Positions 54,658 through 64,000 of a stretch of 64,000 nucleotides of DNA are shown piece by piece. Location of the stretch: the NCBI GenBank assembly GCA_937981985.1, contig CALJNB010000005.1, positions 248,001 to 312,000 on the forward strand. The letters run 5' to 3'. Positions within the stretch are counted from its first letter, which is position 1, and the number at the start of each line of letters is the position of its first letter. Source of the DNA: an uncultured bacterium. Its GTDB lineage: Bacteria; Myxococcota_A; Bradymonadia; Bradymonadales; Bradymonadaceae. The notes beneath the pieces are model-generated. The model saw only the letters and a list, made by a program, of their open reading frames with translations. It was not told the origin of the DNA and searched no databases. A program made the position numbers and the translations under genes.

Positions 54658-55740
54658 ATGACTGCAAATTTAGCAAGTGTTAACGACGAACTTAATAGTA
54701 TTTTTGCGGATTACGATCGCAACTTTGCCGGCCGACCGAGAGCGACTCGAAACTCAGCAATTTTGTCCGATATCATCGAACGCTTGGAAAGTTCTATCGG
54801 GACTGCAAAGTCACTTGCAAACGGAGACGATTCGATTGCGGATACGCTGAAGACCGCAAACGAAAATTTGGATAGGTACCTTGAAGAATTAGAGGCAATT
54901 CGTACCATTCAGTCTGATTCACGCGTTGTATTCGCTGCAGAACTTGCGGGTGAAGCTAATCGAGTTTTTGATCGTTACCAGCGACATTTTGCCGGCGCCA
55001 ATCGTGCTACACGTGACTATTTAAAATTGAATGCGATGGCCGATGAATTGGTTTCGATCGAAGATAAAATGGCACAGCTTGTTGAAGCGGGTGTGAATGA
55101 GGCGAAAAAAGACCGCGGCGTCGTTAAAGAGCAACTTTCGCTTTATCGCACCGAGATTGCCAATATCAAACAAGCACAGGTTTCAGGAAACAACAGCGAA
55201 AAAGTGGATCGATATGCACAGCTAGCTAACGATCAGTTTCGTCTATATCGCGTTCACTTTTCGGGCAAAAGTCGCCCATCGCGACGCGTTGGTTTGTTGG
55301 AACGAATGAAATCGAATTTGAAAATCTATCGTCGTTATATGAATGATCTTCAAAAGTCGGGGTTTCGTAATACAATGAATCAGAAGAATATCGACGTCGT
55401 TTCGGCGAATATTAAGATGTACGAAACTGAAATTGAAGAAGTTAAAAAAGCCAAGGCCGCGATTCCAGTAAAAGATCTTGCTGGTAATTTGGGCGGCGCG
55501 GCGAATGAAATCTTTCAAAGCTATCGCGACTCTTTTGCTGGTAAAGATCGATCTGGTGTTGATATCGAGTTACTTAGCGATCTTTGCGATGGTCTTCATG
55601 ATATCGTCTTACAAATGAAAGAGATTTCAAACGAGATTGATATTGAGGCAAACGACGCTAACCTAAGAATTGTGGAAGAAAATCTAACTTCCTACGAAAA
55701 CGAGTACCGCGCGATTAAAGAAGCACAAGGAACAAAATGA
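54658..55740 (+). CDS. Hypothetical protein made of four ~90-aa helical repeats
   Basis: Repeats anchored by FADYDRNFAGRPRATR, FDRYQRHFAGANRATR, FRLYRVHFSGKSRPSR, FQSYRDSFAGKDRSG. Confidence 0.8.
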   Translation: MTANLASVNDELNSIFADYDRNFAGRPRATRNSAILSDIIERLESSIGTAKSLANGDDSIADTLKTANENLDRYLEELEAIRTIQSDSRVVFAAELAGEANRVFDRYQRHFAGANRATRDYLKLNAMADELVSIEDKMAQLVEAGVNEAKKDRGVVKEQLSLYRTEIANIKQAQVSGNNSEKVDRYAQLANDQFRLYRVHFSGKSRPSRRVGLLERMKSNLKIYRRYMNDLQKSGFRNTMNQKNIDVVSANIKMYETEIEEVKKAKAAIPVKDLAGNLGGAANEIFQSYRDSFAGKDRSGVDIELLSDLCDGLHDIVLQMKEISNEIDIEANDANLRIVEENLTSYENEYRAIKEAQGTK

Positions 55741-56039
55741 CAGAATCGAATACCTACATGTATGCTCTATTATGGACTTGCTCAAGCTGCGGTTACGTCC
55801 GCGAAGGCGGCCAACCAAAGATGGAATGTCCAACTTGCGCGGCTTATAAAACAGCCTTCATTAGTTTTCCTCAGCATCTAGAAAAAGAGATCCGAGAAAC
55901 CTTCACCGAAGTGCCGCCGAATCATAAAGAATGTCGTGCTAAGCGAATGGAATTAATCGTGGAACATGACGTAAAGGAAAAGTCACCTTTTGCGGGGCGG
56001 ATACTTCCGGCCGCATCAGGCAATACGATGGATAATTAG
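55737..56039 (+). CDS. Rubredoxin-like zinc-ribbon/iron-binding protein
   Basis: WTCSSCGYVREGGQPKMECPTCAAYKTAFISF; ATGA overlap with the upstream repeat protein gene. Confidence 0.75.
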   Translation: MTESNTYMYALLWTCSSCGYVREGGQPKMECPTCAAYKTAFISFPQHLEKEIRETFTEVPPNHKECRAKRMELIVEHDVKEKSPFAGRILPAASGNTMDN

Positions 56040-56043
56040 CGCG

Positions 56044-56787
56044 CTATTTTTCTATATCTTGCCAGGCTTCAACCTGGGTCAATGACATTCTGTCGCCAGG
56101 CTTAATACCGAGTGCTTTTGTCTGGCCGGCAACTAATTCAAGAACATATTTGGAGGGGATCTCTACACCACGAGCTTGTTTGGTCATCGGTTCCGCACCT
56201 TCTACAATTCCCACGATAAATCCCTTTTCGTCCATGAAAAGCATATCGAGTGGAATAAGGGTATTTTTCATCCAGAAAGAACGGATGCGAACATCGCCGT
56301 AGATGAAGAGCATGCCCCAGTCTTCGCGCATCGTTTTTCGGTACATCAAACCGCGCGTCATCTGTTTTACAGAAATAGCCAATTCTACCTTAAAGGTTTC
56401 TGACGAACCGTCGGCTTTTCGAATAATAGCCGTTGGCGTCGTCTCTTTAGTAACGCCCGAAATAGCGGGTGGAATTGTACACTTTGAGTCGATGCATCGA
56501 AGGTATGTTTTGCATTCGTCATCGAAAGTACAGACTGCTGGGCTCGCTTTTTCTTTAGGAGCTTTAGGCGCTTTTTTTAACGCATCAACATCGGTTGGCT
56601 TTTGGTCGACCTTTGCTTCAGTCTCTTTTTTCGCCTTTTTTTCGCGATCAATGCTTTTTGTCTTGGAACTCAGACAAGAGAACGTTGAGAGCGTTAGTAA
56701 CACGAGGACGCAGGTTAACGTCGTTTGAACGATTCCCATCCGGTGATAGATGCGAACAAGCCCTAGGGAAAGGTTAGAAAAACTCAC
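56044..56787 (-). CDS. DUF192 family lipoprotein
   Basis: FKVELAISVKQMTRGLMYRKTMREDWGMLFIYGDVRIRSFWMKNTLIPLDMLFMDEKGFIVGIVEGAEPMT; GTG start coupled to upstream stop, or ATG at 56739. Confidence 0.88.
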   Translation of the reverse strand: MSFSNLSLGLVRIYHRMGIVQTTLTCVLVLLTLSTFSCLSSKTKSIDREKKAKKETEAKVDQKPTDVDALKKAPKAPKEKASPAVCTFDDECKTYLRCIDSKCTIPPAISGVTKETTPTAIIRKADGSSETFKVELAISVKQMTRGLMYRKTMREDWGMLFIYGDVRIRSFWMKNTLIPLDMLFMDEKGFIVGIVEGAEPMTKQARGVEIPSKYVLELVAGQTKALGIKPGDRMSLTQVEAWQDIEK

Positions 56788-59042
56788 AGTGATTTAAGTC
56801 CTTTTTGGAGTGCGTTCTTAACATCGAGGTCTTTTTCTATTTTGATTCGGTTTTGAATACCTTTTTTCGCGCTTCGATCTTTCAGTTTGACGAGGGTTTC
56901 GATTGTCGTAAGTCGAACACGACGATTGGTATCATCCAACATATTGACGAGCAGTTCAGTAGCCGAACCGTGTTTCGTGGCACCCAGAGCTCTAATGGCG
57001 GCTAATTGTAAAGGTTCGTGTTCGTCGTTGAGACGAAGCGCGATTGCAGTTACGGCGGACTCGTCTTTGAAGGTTCCAAGTTGCACGATTGCAGCCTCTT
57101 GAACGAATTTTGATTTATCGGATACGCGACCGGACAGCATGGAGATAACGTCTCTTACGCCGCGCTGATCGTCACGAGAAATCAGGTTTCCGAGTGCGGT
57201 CAAAGACGCAGCTCGTACTCCTTCATCATTAGAAGAGCTCAGTTTCTTAATTTTGTCCCATGCAAAGGTTTCGCCTCTTCGACCAAGTGCCGAGATGGCG
57301 CCTGCTTGAACTGCAGTGTTTTTATCAGCCAACATTTTGGTGAGTTCGTCCGTTAAAACGCCCTCTTTTAAAAATCCGATCGCGTAGGCTACGTCGGCGC
57401 GAACCGCATTGTCCCGATCTTTAAGCATTCCTTTGAGTACCGTTTCGGCGTCTTTATTGGCGTAGCGTCCAATGGCTCTGGCGCTGGCGCCGCGAATACC
57501 AGCATCAGAATTTTTAGCTCCAGTTTTTAAGATGGAGAAAATTTTGGCGCTCTTTCCTTCTTTAGCGGCTTTTTCGCCGAAGGCTCGGTAGGCCAGACGT
57601 TGTGTAAATTTGTTTGAAGATTTGGTTTGTCCCGAAATCACGTTCGTTTTCTGAGCGGTCATAATTCTGTAGCCGGCGGCATCTGTTTTTCGCGGGAAGG
57701 ATTTAATCATACTGGCAATCGCTGGTAAGGACGAAATGTTTTTCCGCTTGGCGAGTTCTTCTAGTGCGGCAAGCTGACGTTCCGATTTCGATTTTTTTAG
57801 TAGAGCTTCTAATGCGATTCGTGCCGAGTCGTTTGGTGTGGCTCCTAATTTGACGATAGCGTCTAAGGCGAGATCGTTATTTGCGTTCTGCGCAAGGTAT
57901 TTCAATCCGGTGACTTTCGTATTCGCGCTCTTTTCGGAAAGTCGCGTTGCGATTTGTATTTTTGTAATCGGCTTTATTTTCTGATTATCAAGGGCTTTGG
58001 TGAGTACTTTATCTTCTTTTAGTTTGCTGAGCGCATCAACGGCGGCCGACGCGATAGTGGTCTTTTTATCACTGATTTTTTCGTTAAGAATTTTGACCGT
58101 TTCGGGAGTTGTTTTTGATTTTCCAAGCACGGCAATTGCTTCAATCGCCTGTTTCTCCGTTCCTTTGTTGAGCAGGTAGTAGGTCATTTGGACGCTATAT
58201 TTTGAATTTTTCGACTTACTCAAAAAGTCGGCGGCCTGAACGACAATCTTCTGGCTTTTATCTTTTTGCATCACTCGAAGCACGGCCGACAGAACCTTGT
58301 CTTCGTTGCGTTTGGCCTCAAGAATCGTAAGTGCAGTTTTCCGTATTGATTCTGTTTTGTGGTTCAGAAGTGGAAGAACTTTATCTACAAAAGGAAGACC
58401 CAGAGTGGGTAATAGCTTTGCTACGGTTCCAACGGTGTAAGGATCGGATGATTTAAGGTAACTATACACCTGTTTACGTATTTTAGGAGTTTTGGATGAC
58501 CAAGCTTTGATGACATCAAAACTCGACGCGATAGTTCCGTCGGGGAGCTGAACCTGAATAGATTTACTTTTTACGTTAGGTAAAACTTTCCAAAGAGGCA
58601 TGATTAAACTGTAAGCGGCGAAAGGTACGTCTTTTCGTTTGAGCACTTTGGATGTGTATCCGGGGAACGAAACGCCAGTGACCCCCATTTCAGTTAATGT
58701 ATATACTGTTTCGGCAATAATGATGACCGCGTAGGGCATATTGCGCTGTGGTATCGCGATCGAAACGCGAGCACTCGCAGGACTTGAACCTGATATGGTC
58801 AGTTTCGACGCGCCGTAGGTGGATCGTTTTGCTTTCTTTAGTGCGTTAAAGGCCGAGGTGATTGTATTTTTTGACGCTACACCTTTTAGTGAGTCAGTGG
58901 GTACCGGTACCAATACCCAATCGGCTTTTGTGCCGATTTCTACTTTTTGATAGCTAAAAAGTACGTTTCCGGCGTCTGCAGAAAGTGAAGATGTGGAGAG
59001 TAAGATAAATACAAATGATAAAATAATTCTAGACATGATCAC
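56784..59042 (-). CDS. Secreted HEAT-repeat protein
   Basis: Signal peptide IILSFVFILLSTSSLSA; many DAGIRGASARAIGRYANKDAETVLKGMLKDRDNAVRADVAYAIGFL repeats. Confidence 0.88.
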   Translation of the reverse strand: MIMSRIILSFVFILLSTSSLSADAGNVLFSYQKVEIGTKADWVLVPVPTDSLKGVASKNTITSAFNALKKAKRSTYGASKLTISGSSPASARVSIAIPQRNMPYAVIIIAETVYTLTEMGVTGVSFPGYTSKVLKRKDVPFAAYSLIMPLWKVLPNVKSKSIQVQLPDGTIASSFDVIKAWSSKTPKIRKQVYSYLKSSDPYTVGTVAKLLPTLGLPFVDKVLPLLNHKTESIRKTALTILEAKRNEDKVLSAVLRVMQKDKSQKIVVQAADFLSKSKNSKYSVQMTYYLLNKGTEKQAIEAIAVLGKSKTTPETVKILNEKISDKKTTIASAAVDALSKLKEDKVLTKALDNQKIKPITKIQIATRLSEKSANTKVTGLKYLAQNANNDLALDAIVKLGATPNDSARIALEALLKKSKSERQLAALEELAKRKNISSLPAIASMIKSFPRKTDAAGYRIMTAQKTNVISGQTKSSNKFTQRLAYRAFGEKAAKEGKSAKIFSILKTGAKNSDAGIRGASARAIGRYANKDAETVLKGMLKDRDNAVRADVAYAIGFLKEGVLTDELTKMLADKNTAVQAGAISALGRRGETFAWDKIKKLSSSNDEGVRAASLTALGNLISRDDQRGVRDVISMLSGRVSDKSKFVQEAAIVQLGTFKDESAVTAIALRLNDEHEPLQLAAIRALGATKHGSATELLVNMLDDTNRRVRLTTIETLVKLKDRSAKKGIQNRIKIEKDLDVKNALQKGLKSL

Positions 59043-59101
59043 CTCAATTTTGGATCTATATTGATAACCTTCAAAAGCAACTCATCATTCCAAATGGGCA
59101 G

Positions 59102-59130
59102 CCAAAAAAAATCCCGCGAATTTGCGGGTG
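59102..59130 (-). terminator. Terminator after the small zinc-ribbon gene
   Basis: Minus strand CCCGC-AAATTC-GCGGG followed by A then T8. Confidence 0.75.
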
Positions 59131-59160
59131 ATAAAGATTAGCGAACTTGGGACACTTTTC

Positions 59161-59367
59161 TTAGAAATTTAGAACACCGGCTCTTGCGCCGCTGATGGCT
59201 ACGAGTGTGTTACATTTGCCGTCCTGACATAGCCAAAACATCCCACTCGGGCCGGTATCTCGTAAGATCTTGGAAACGACCATGTCAGTTTCACATGCAG
59301 GACACGATTTTTTATTGCGGGTCCCTTTCTTATTTGAAGCGATTTTTGCTGGTTTTTTAGTTGCCAT
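59161..59367 (-). CDS. Small zinc-ribbon protein
   Basis: Lys-rich N-terminus, CPACETDMVVSKILRDTGPSGMFWLCQDGKCNTLV. Confidence 0.7.
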   Translation of the reverse strand: MATKKPAKIASNKKGTRNKKSCPACETDMVVSKILRDTGPSGMFWLCQDGKCNTLVAISGARAGVLNF

Positions 59368-59544
59368 TCTTCACCTCGAGCGTTGGCTTTATAAGTAAAT
59401 TTACCTTGAAGTGTTCACCTCAGGGGCGCCATGGGTACCCTACCTTAGAACAATAGTCAAATGTGGACTTGATGTTGATGGTCGACTCAATTTTGACACT
59501 GGGATTTATTCTAAGTAGAATTCTCGTTCACCCCACACTTTACA

Positions 59545-59742
59545 ATGGAGATTCTACTGATGCGCAATAGAAACCAACCCCTAAATGCTAACGAGATTCG
59601 AGACGAACACGAAATTTTAGAAATTCGATTGGGCCAATTGGCTAAACACCTTTCTCTTTCTCCAGAAGAGCAGTATGAAGCGCAAGTTATCAAGAAGCGA
59701 AAGCTCGCTCTCAAAGACCAGTTAAATCAAAAGCCATCATAA
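59545..59742 (+). CDS. DUF465/YdcH-like small protein
   Basis: EHEILEIRLGQLAKHLSLSPEEQYEAQVIKKRKLALKDQLNQ. Confidence 0.65.
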   Translation: MEILLMRNRNQPLNANEIRDEHEILEIRLGQLAKHLSLSPEEQYEAQVIKKRKLALKDQLNQKPS

Positions 59743-59863
59743 CTTCCGGCATCTTGGTTTAAGAATTTTAAACTGGGCATCTCTCCAAATTTGAGTAAAA
59801 TCCTCATAGATTAGGTTACTAATGACCTAAATCGTAATATACACGTCTTCTGAAGGGTTTCTT

Positions 59864-60322
59864 TTGAGCGAACTGACTCACACCTCGAGTATTCCTATTC
59901 CTAAAGATTGCAGCGATCCGATCGGTGAGCTCGAAATTTTTCTACGTACAAACGGTTACCTCATCCAAATCGACGCAGATTCATTGAGCGCGACACGCGG
60001 AGAAAAAGGAAAGGGATTTTGGACAAGTGATCTCACGGTTCTTCCGACTTCAGTGAAGATCAAAATGAAGGATAACCAAGCTGAAGTCGAATATCGAGTG
60101 GATACGACGGGCCAAATTTTGAACGATGAGGAAAGACAATTTTGGCCACGTGAAGTTCAAGCAGCAGGATCCTTTATTGCCGGAGGATCCCTCGAAAATT
60201 TAAAGGAAGCCCAGAAATTTCAAGCTTCAGAAATTCGATCGCGTTTCTTTAAAAGAGGCATGACCCTTTCGATCTCTATCGCCTTCGTTTTGTTTATTGT
60301 TGGAGTGCTTGTCTTCAAATGA
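59864..60322 (+). CDS. Hypothetical protein with C-terminal TM helix, coupled to the FHA gene
   Basis: 152 aa; C-terminal MTLSISIAFVLFIVGVLVFK; 4-nt overlap with next gene. Confidence 0.7.
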   Translation: MSELTHTSSIPIPKDCSDPIGELEIFLRTNGYLIQIDADSLSATRGEKGKGFWTSDLTVLPTSVKIKMKDNQAEVEYRVDTTGQILNDEERQFWPREVQAAGSFIAGGSLENLKEAQKFQASEIRSRFFKRGMTLSISIAFVLFIVGVLVFK

Positions 60323-61239
60323 AACGCGATTTAGTTCTAGAAATTGTACGTGATTCAACCTCTTATACGATACAGGTTGATTCTCTGAATGGAATTTTGG
60401 GTCGCGGGCCAGATGCCGATATCCGTCTTCCTTTCCCTACGATAAGTAGCGCTCACCTCGAATTTAAAAAAGAGAACGAACTTTTCTTTTTTCGCGATCT
60501 CGGAACAACCAACGGGACATCGATCGAAGGCGTAAAAGTTGAACCCCGCAGGTGGATAGAAATTAAAGATCCCGTGACGTTAACGATCGTTGATACCCGT
60601 TTGATCTTTAGTGTTCATACCGAACATAAATCGCACTTTACAATGACCCAATCCGGGACCCTTGCGCGCAAACTTCTAATGGATGCTCTTGGATCCAAAG
60701 ATAGCGAGGGTCAAGAGAACGCATTTCTGGAGGCTTTGTCCGGATCCGGTAAAGGTGAACGCCTAACGCTCGATGACGGAATGGACCGAATTGAAATCGG
60801 TGGGATGCGTACAAATTTAGGATTCCCTCCCGGGACTCCACATGGGATTGCATTCATTTTTCGAGATGGGGATGGCTTTTCGATAAAGTCTAATGAGGCT
60901 ATTTCAATGCGTGGTAGGGTAGCAAAATATACCCAAGAACGACTCCGCGATGGCGATGAGCTTGTGATGCGCGAGATACGCTTTCTTTTTCGGGATCCGC
61001 TTGAGGCCTACTTTTCTGAAATCGATGATTCGCTACATGTTTCCTATGTGGCCGAACCTTCACCTTTGGTAACGCCTGGTGATACTTCGAAGGAGTTATC
61101 CGCACCAAAACCGATTCAGGGATCGACAAATCTGGTTCACGAAAAATCGAAAAGTGGCAAAGATTCGATTCTGATTGTCGTGGTTTTGATTGTGGTGGTT
61201 ATCGCAATTGTCGCGATAATTGGGGTCTTATCGCTTTAA
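60319..61239 (+). CDS. FHA-domain protein with C-terminal TM helix
   Basis: NGILGRGPDADIRLPFPTISSAHLEFKKENELFFFRDLGTTNGTSIEGVKVEPRRWIEI; C-terminal ILIVVVLIVVVIAIVAIIGVL. Confidence 0.9.
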   Translation: MKRDLVLEIVRDSTSYTIQVDSLNGILGRGPDADIRLPFPTISSAHLEFKKENELFFFRDLGTTNGTSIEGVKVEPRRWIEIKDPVTLTIVDTRLIFSVHTEHKSHFTMTQSGTLARKLLMDALGSKDSEGQENAFLEALSGSGKGERLTLDDGMDRIEIGGMRTNLGFPPGTPHGIAFIFRDGDGFSIKSNEAISMRGRVAKYTQERLRDGDELVMREIRFLFRDPLEAYFSEIDDSLHVSYVAEPSPLVTPGDTSKELSAPKPIQGSTNLVHEKSKSGKDSILIVVVLIVVVIAIVAIIGVLSL

Positions 61240-61262
61240 GTTGCTGCGCCTGAAAGTCTGTC

Positions 61263-61820
61263 TTAAACTTCGGTAATTTGGGCTACTTTCGCAGCTAAGA
61301 TCTCTTCGATCATCTTCGAATAGGATTCAGTTAGAGCGTTGATTTTCTCATAAGCTTTGTGTTCGTCATCCTCAGACACATCCCCATCTTTTTGCAATTC
61401 TTTCATCATGTCGTTGGCCTCGCGACGAGAGTTTCTCAACGAGATCTTATGATCTTCCCCATGACGTTTTGCTTGTTTGCCAAGTTCGATCCGTCGTTCT
61501 CCCGTAAGAGCGGGAATAGGTACGCGGATCACGACGCCATCATTGGATGGATTTAAACCTAGACCGGCAGAGCCAATTGCGCGCTCAATATCACCTATAA
61601 TTGTGGCTTCCCACGGTTGTACGGTGATCATCCTTGGGTCGGGTGCACGAAGCGTTGCAACCTGACTTAGCGGGCTCATATTTCCATAGTAGGAAACCCT
61701 GACGTCATCGAGCATCGCAATATTAGCGCGACCGGTTCGGATCTTAGCGAGTTCTTTTTTTAAGCCCTGAATCGTTTTTTCGAAACTTTCGGTGAGCTCT
61801 TTAATTACATCATTCATCAT
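61263..61820 (-). CDS. frr: Ribosome recycling factor
   Basis: FEKTIQGLKKELAKIRTGRANIAMLDDVRVSYYGNMSPLSQVATLRAPDPRMITVQPWE. Confidence 0.98.
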   Translation of the reverse strand: MMNDVIKELTESFEKTIQGLKKELAKIRTGRANIAMLDDVRVSYYGNMSPLSQVATLRAPDPRMITVQPWEATIIGDIERAIGSAGLGLNPSNDGVVIRVPIPALTGERRIELGKQAKRHGEDHKISLRNSRREANDMMKELQKDGDVSEDDEHKAYEKINALTESYSKMIEEILAAKVAQITEV

Positions 61821-61866
61821 ATCTTTTCTCCTGTCCTTAACGAGAAGGAAACAAGTGGCTAATTAT

Positions 61867-63138
61867 TTAACCTTTTTTATCTTTAGTTTTCGCGGGCGCG
61901 CAATGTCCTAGAGGCTTTGCTTTATCCAATCTAGGATGACTCTTTTTGAAGTCTTTTGCAGTTAAGCCTTTTCCGCCATTTGCTTTATCCATATGCTTCA
62001 ATAACGCAACGGTACCGTGAATTGCGGTCAAAACATCGGCGGTATGACCAAGCTCACTAATAGTGTGCATATTGCGAATAGGAAACCCTATGGAAGTTGT
62101 GGCTGCATCTATAGATGCGAGGAAAGGGGCCATCGCATCGGTTCCTGTATCGCGTCCAGCATGGTTCTCCTGAAAAGGAATCCCTTCGCCTTCGCATGCA
62201 TCTTTGTAGAGAAGGTTAAGGTAGGAAGACGTGACAGAACCCGATTTGACCGTAAACCCAGCGCCCATTTTTATAGGGGTCATGCGGCGGTCGCCAATTC
62301 CGGGAGCCGCTTTGTAATCGTGAGTGACGTCTGAAGCGATGACGACATTGGGTTTCAATTCTCCTGCCGCAACCCGGCTTCCGAATCGACCAATTTCTTC
62401 ATGGGACGCCATTGTGTAAAGTACCCGAATATTTTTTAAACCACCATCTTCTTCAATAAGTCGAGCTACTTCAGCGGTTACAAAACAACCCAGTCCATTA
62501 TCTAAATATGCACCGTAGAATGTATCTGGGGAGAAGCCGCGCTTGATCGGACGATTGAGTAGTATCGAATCGCCCGGCCTTATGCCTAAAGCCTCGACTT
62601 GAGCTTTAGGTTTGTCGCCATGAATTTGAAGTTCGAGATAGAGCATCGTTTTCTTAATGCCTCTGTCTCCGCTTCTTAATTTTGCGTCGGCGAAATGAAT
62701 TGCACCGATAGCCTCGATTGTCCCGCCTTCGATGATTCTAAAGTTACCACGATTATCGGGGTCTTCAGAAAACAAGTGTACCTCATGTCCGATTAGAGTC
62801 GTCGGAAGAAAGGAATCGCTATCAATCCAAATTTTTCCATCCTCACCGATGGTTCGAACTTGCATTCGAATCTTGTCTGCATGCCCGATGATCATGACTG
62901 TTAAAGCATCGGTATCGTCTGGCTTCGAATCGAAAACAACCCCTGCATTTCCGACGAATCGGTGTGTCTTCCATTTTTTGGGAGCAAAGGTTTTGAAGTA
63001 AGGTTCGAGAACACCGTGAGTCATGGCGCCTTCCATTCCGATAGGGCTTGGAGCGCTTAAGATGGATTTCATTAAATCAAACTGCCCTTTGGGCATCGAT
63101 TTTTCCCATAGTTTTTTCGTTTTCTTTTTGCTGCTCAT
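61867..63138 (-). CDS. M42 family metallopeptidase
   Basis: MIIGHADKIRMQVRTIGEDG; DTFYGAYLDNGLGCFVTAEVARLIEE; TMASHEEIGRFGSRVAAGELKPNVVIASDVTHD; GTDAMAPFLASIDAATTSIGFPIRNMHT. Confidence 0.92.
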   Translation of the reverse strand: MSSKKKTKKLWEKSMPKGQFDLMKSILSAPSPIGMEGAMTHGVLEPYFKTFAPKKWKTHRFVGNAGVVFDSKPDDTDALTVMIIGHADKIRMQVRTIGEDGKIWIDSDSFLPTTLIGHEVHLFSEDPDNRGNFRIIEGGTIEAIGAIHFADAKLRSGDRGIKKTMLYLELQIHGDKPKAQVEALGIRPGDSILLNRPIKRGFSPDTFYGAYLDNGLGCFVTAEVARLIEEDGGLKNIRVLYTMASHEEIGRFGSRVAAGELKPNVVIASDVTHDYKAAPGIGDRRMTPIKMGAGFTVKSGSVTSSYLNLLYKDACEGEGIPFQENHAGRDTGTDAMAPFLASIDAATTSIGFPIRNMHTISELGHTADVLTAIHGTVALLKHMDKANGGKGLTAKDFKKSHPRLDKAKPLGHCAPAKTKDKKG

Positions 63139-63211
63139 GACTACTCCTTCAAGCGATTCGAAATTATTTGCAAAGATATAGCAGTCCACGTTTGGATATG
63201 CACTGGTAATT

Positions 63212-63814
63212 TTAGGCTAAATTGTGAAGCTCCGAAATTGCTTCCAGAATTTCCGTCCTTGGAAGCCCTCCGTTTTGAAGAGTTAGATCATCGAGAAGTT
63301 GAATCCGATCGTAAAAATCGAGGCCGATTTGCAAGAATTCGTGATTTGCATGAATAAGTTTGAAAATCGCGTCTTCTGCTGAGCCAAAACGGTGTTCTTC
63401 TTCAAAAATGTGTATCAAGGTTTCTAATACCGCCGTGTCGGTTACACGGATGATGAAATCGGATAATATCTTCAGACCTTTTTTTCTCGATTGAGAGTCA
63501 CCCTGGCGAGCTTTGTTGGCAAAATCGATTGCGGTAATTAGCGACGATTCGTAGCAGCGATCGAGATTTTCTAGCGCTTCAACCCTCAGGGCAAGAAGTT
63601 GAGCCACGAAGATCGCTGCCCGTGGATCAATGGTATGAAGTTCCTCAGCGAGTCCGGAGAATAAAAACATCGGATCCACGTTGAGCGTAGCGCTGAGAGC
63701 AGTATCGATATTTTCTATTTTTTGGCTCGGACTTGATTCGCCGGATGCGATCGCTGCGAATAGATTGGATATTTCCGCGATGAGTTTGAGAAGGTGGTCA
63801 TTTTGAATTCCCAC
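63212..63814 (-). CDS. Hypothetical protein
   Basis: 200-aa helical ORF, no recognised family. Confidence 0.65.
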   Translation of the reverse strand: MGIQNDHLLKLIAEISNLFAAIASGESSPSQKIENIDTALSATLNVDPMFLFSGLAEELHTIDPRAAIFVAQLLALRVEALENLDRCYESSLITAIDFANKARQGDSQSRKKGLKILSDFIIRVTDTAVLETLIHIFEEEHRFGSAEDAIFKLIHANHEFLQIGLDFYDRIQLLDDLTLQNGGLPRTEILEAISELHNLA

Positions 63815-63916
63815 GAGGTCCTTTATTTTTCGAATATTCGAAAATAATCAATAACGAGAAATTGACAAAGAAACAATGCACGCCTTACAATGGACAAAAT
63901 CCCTACAGGTCTAAGC

Positions 63917-64000
63917 ATGAAACTTCATATTGTACTTCTAATTAGTTTGGTCGGTCTCTCATCTTGTGGTGAGGGGGGGGGAGAAAGCATCTTTTTGTAC
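63917..64000 (+). CDS. Putative lipoprotein, truncated by window end
   Basis: MKLHIVLLISLVGLSSCGEGGGEKASFC...; lipobox LSSC and G9 tract. Confidence 0.55.
   Translation, partial: MKLHIVLLISLVGLSSCGEGGGESIFLY

Overview
This 64 kb chromosomal window appears to come from a deltaproteobacterium or Myxococcota-like bacterium. The lineage is inferred from DUF4215-type disulfide repeats, PEGA-type kinases, a DUF6178-like protein and the split ATP synthase operon; it was not tested. Most of the window is ordinary core genome: 3' end of ATP-type pckA, gshB, a GldA/F/G-like ABC operon, glyQ/glyS, the F1Fo operon atpF'-F-H-A-G-D-C, tamB with an Omp85 gene, an acyl-CoA dehydrogenase, xthA, a UvrD/PcrA helicase, frr and an M42 peptidase. 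The less ordinary features are: (1) a ~55-residue insertion in the ATP synthase beta subunit; (2) a four-times repeated 'Y-x3-F-[AS]-G' helical protein translationally coupled to a rubredoxin-like protein; (3) a decaying locus at 27.6-30.8 kb with two disrupted paralogs, a hidden antisense phosphoesterase remnant and another broken ORF; (4) an SDR gene split exactly at an A9 tract; (5) a ~65-bp upstream block shared by two loci; and (6) a very large Asp-rich TSP3-type/EGF/DUF4215 surface protein. I recognised no tRNA, rRNA, CRISPR array or transposase. All family names are from reading the translations; no database search was run.
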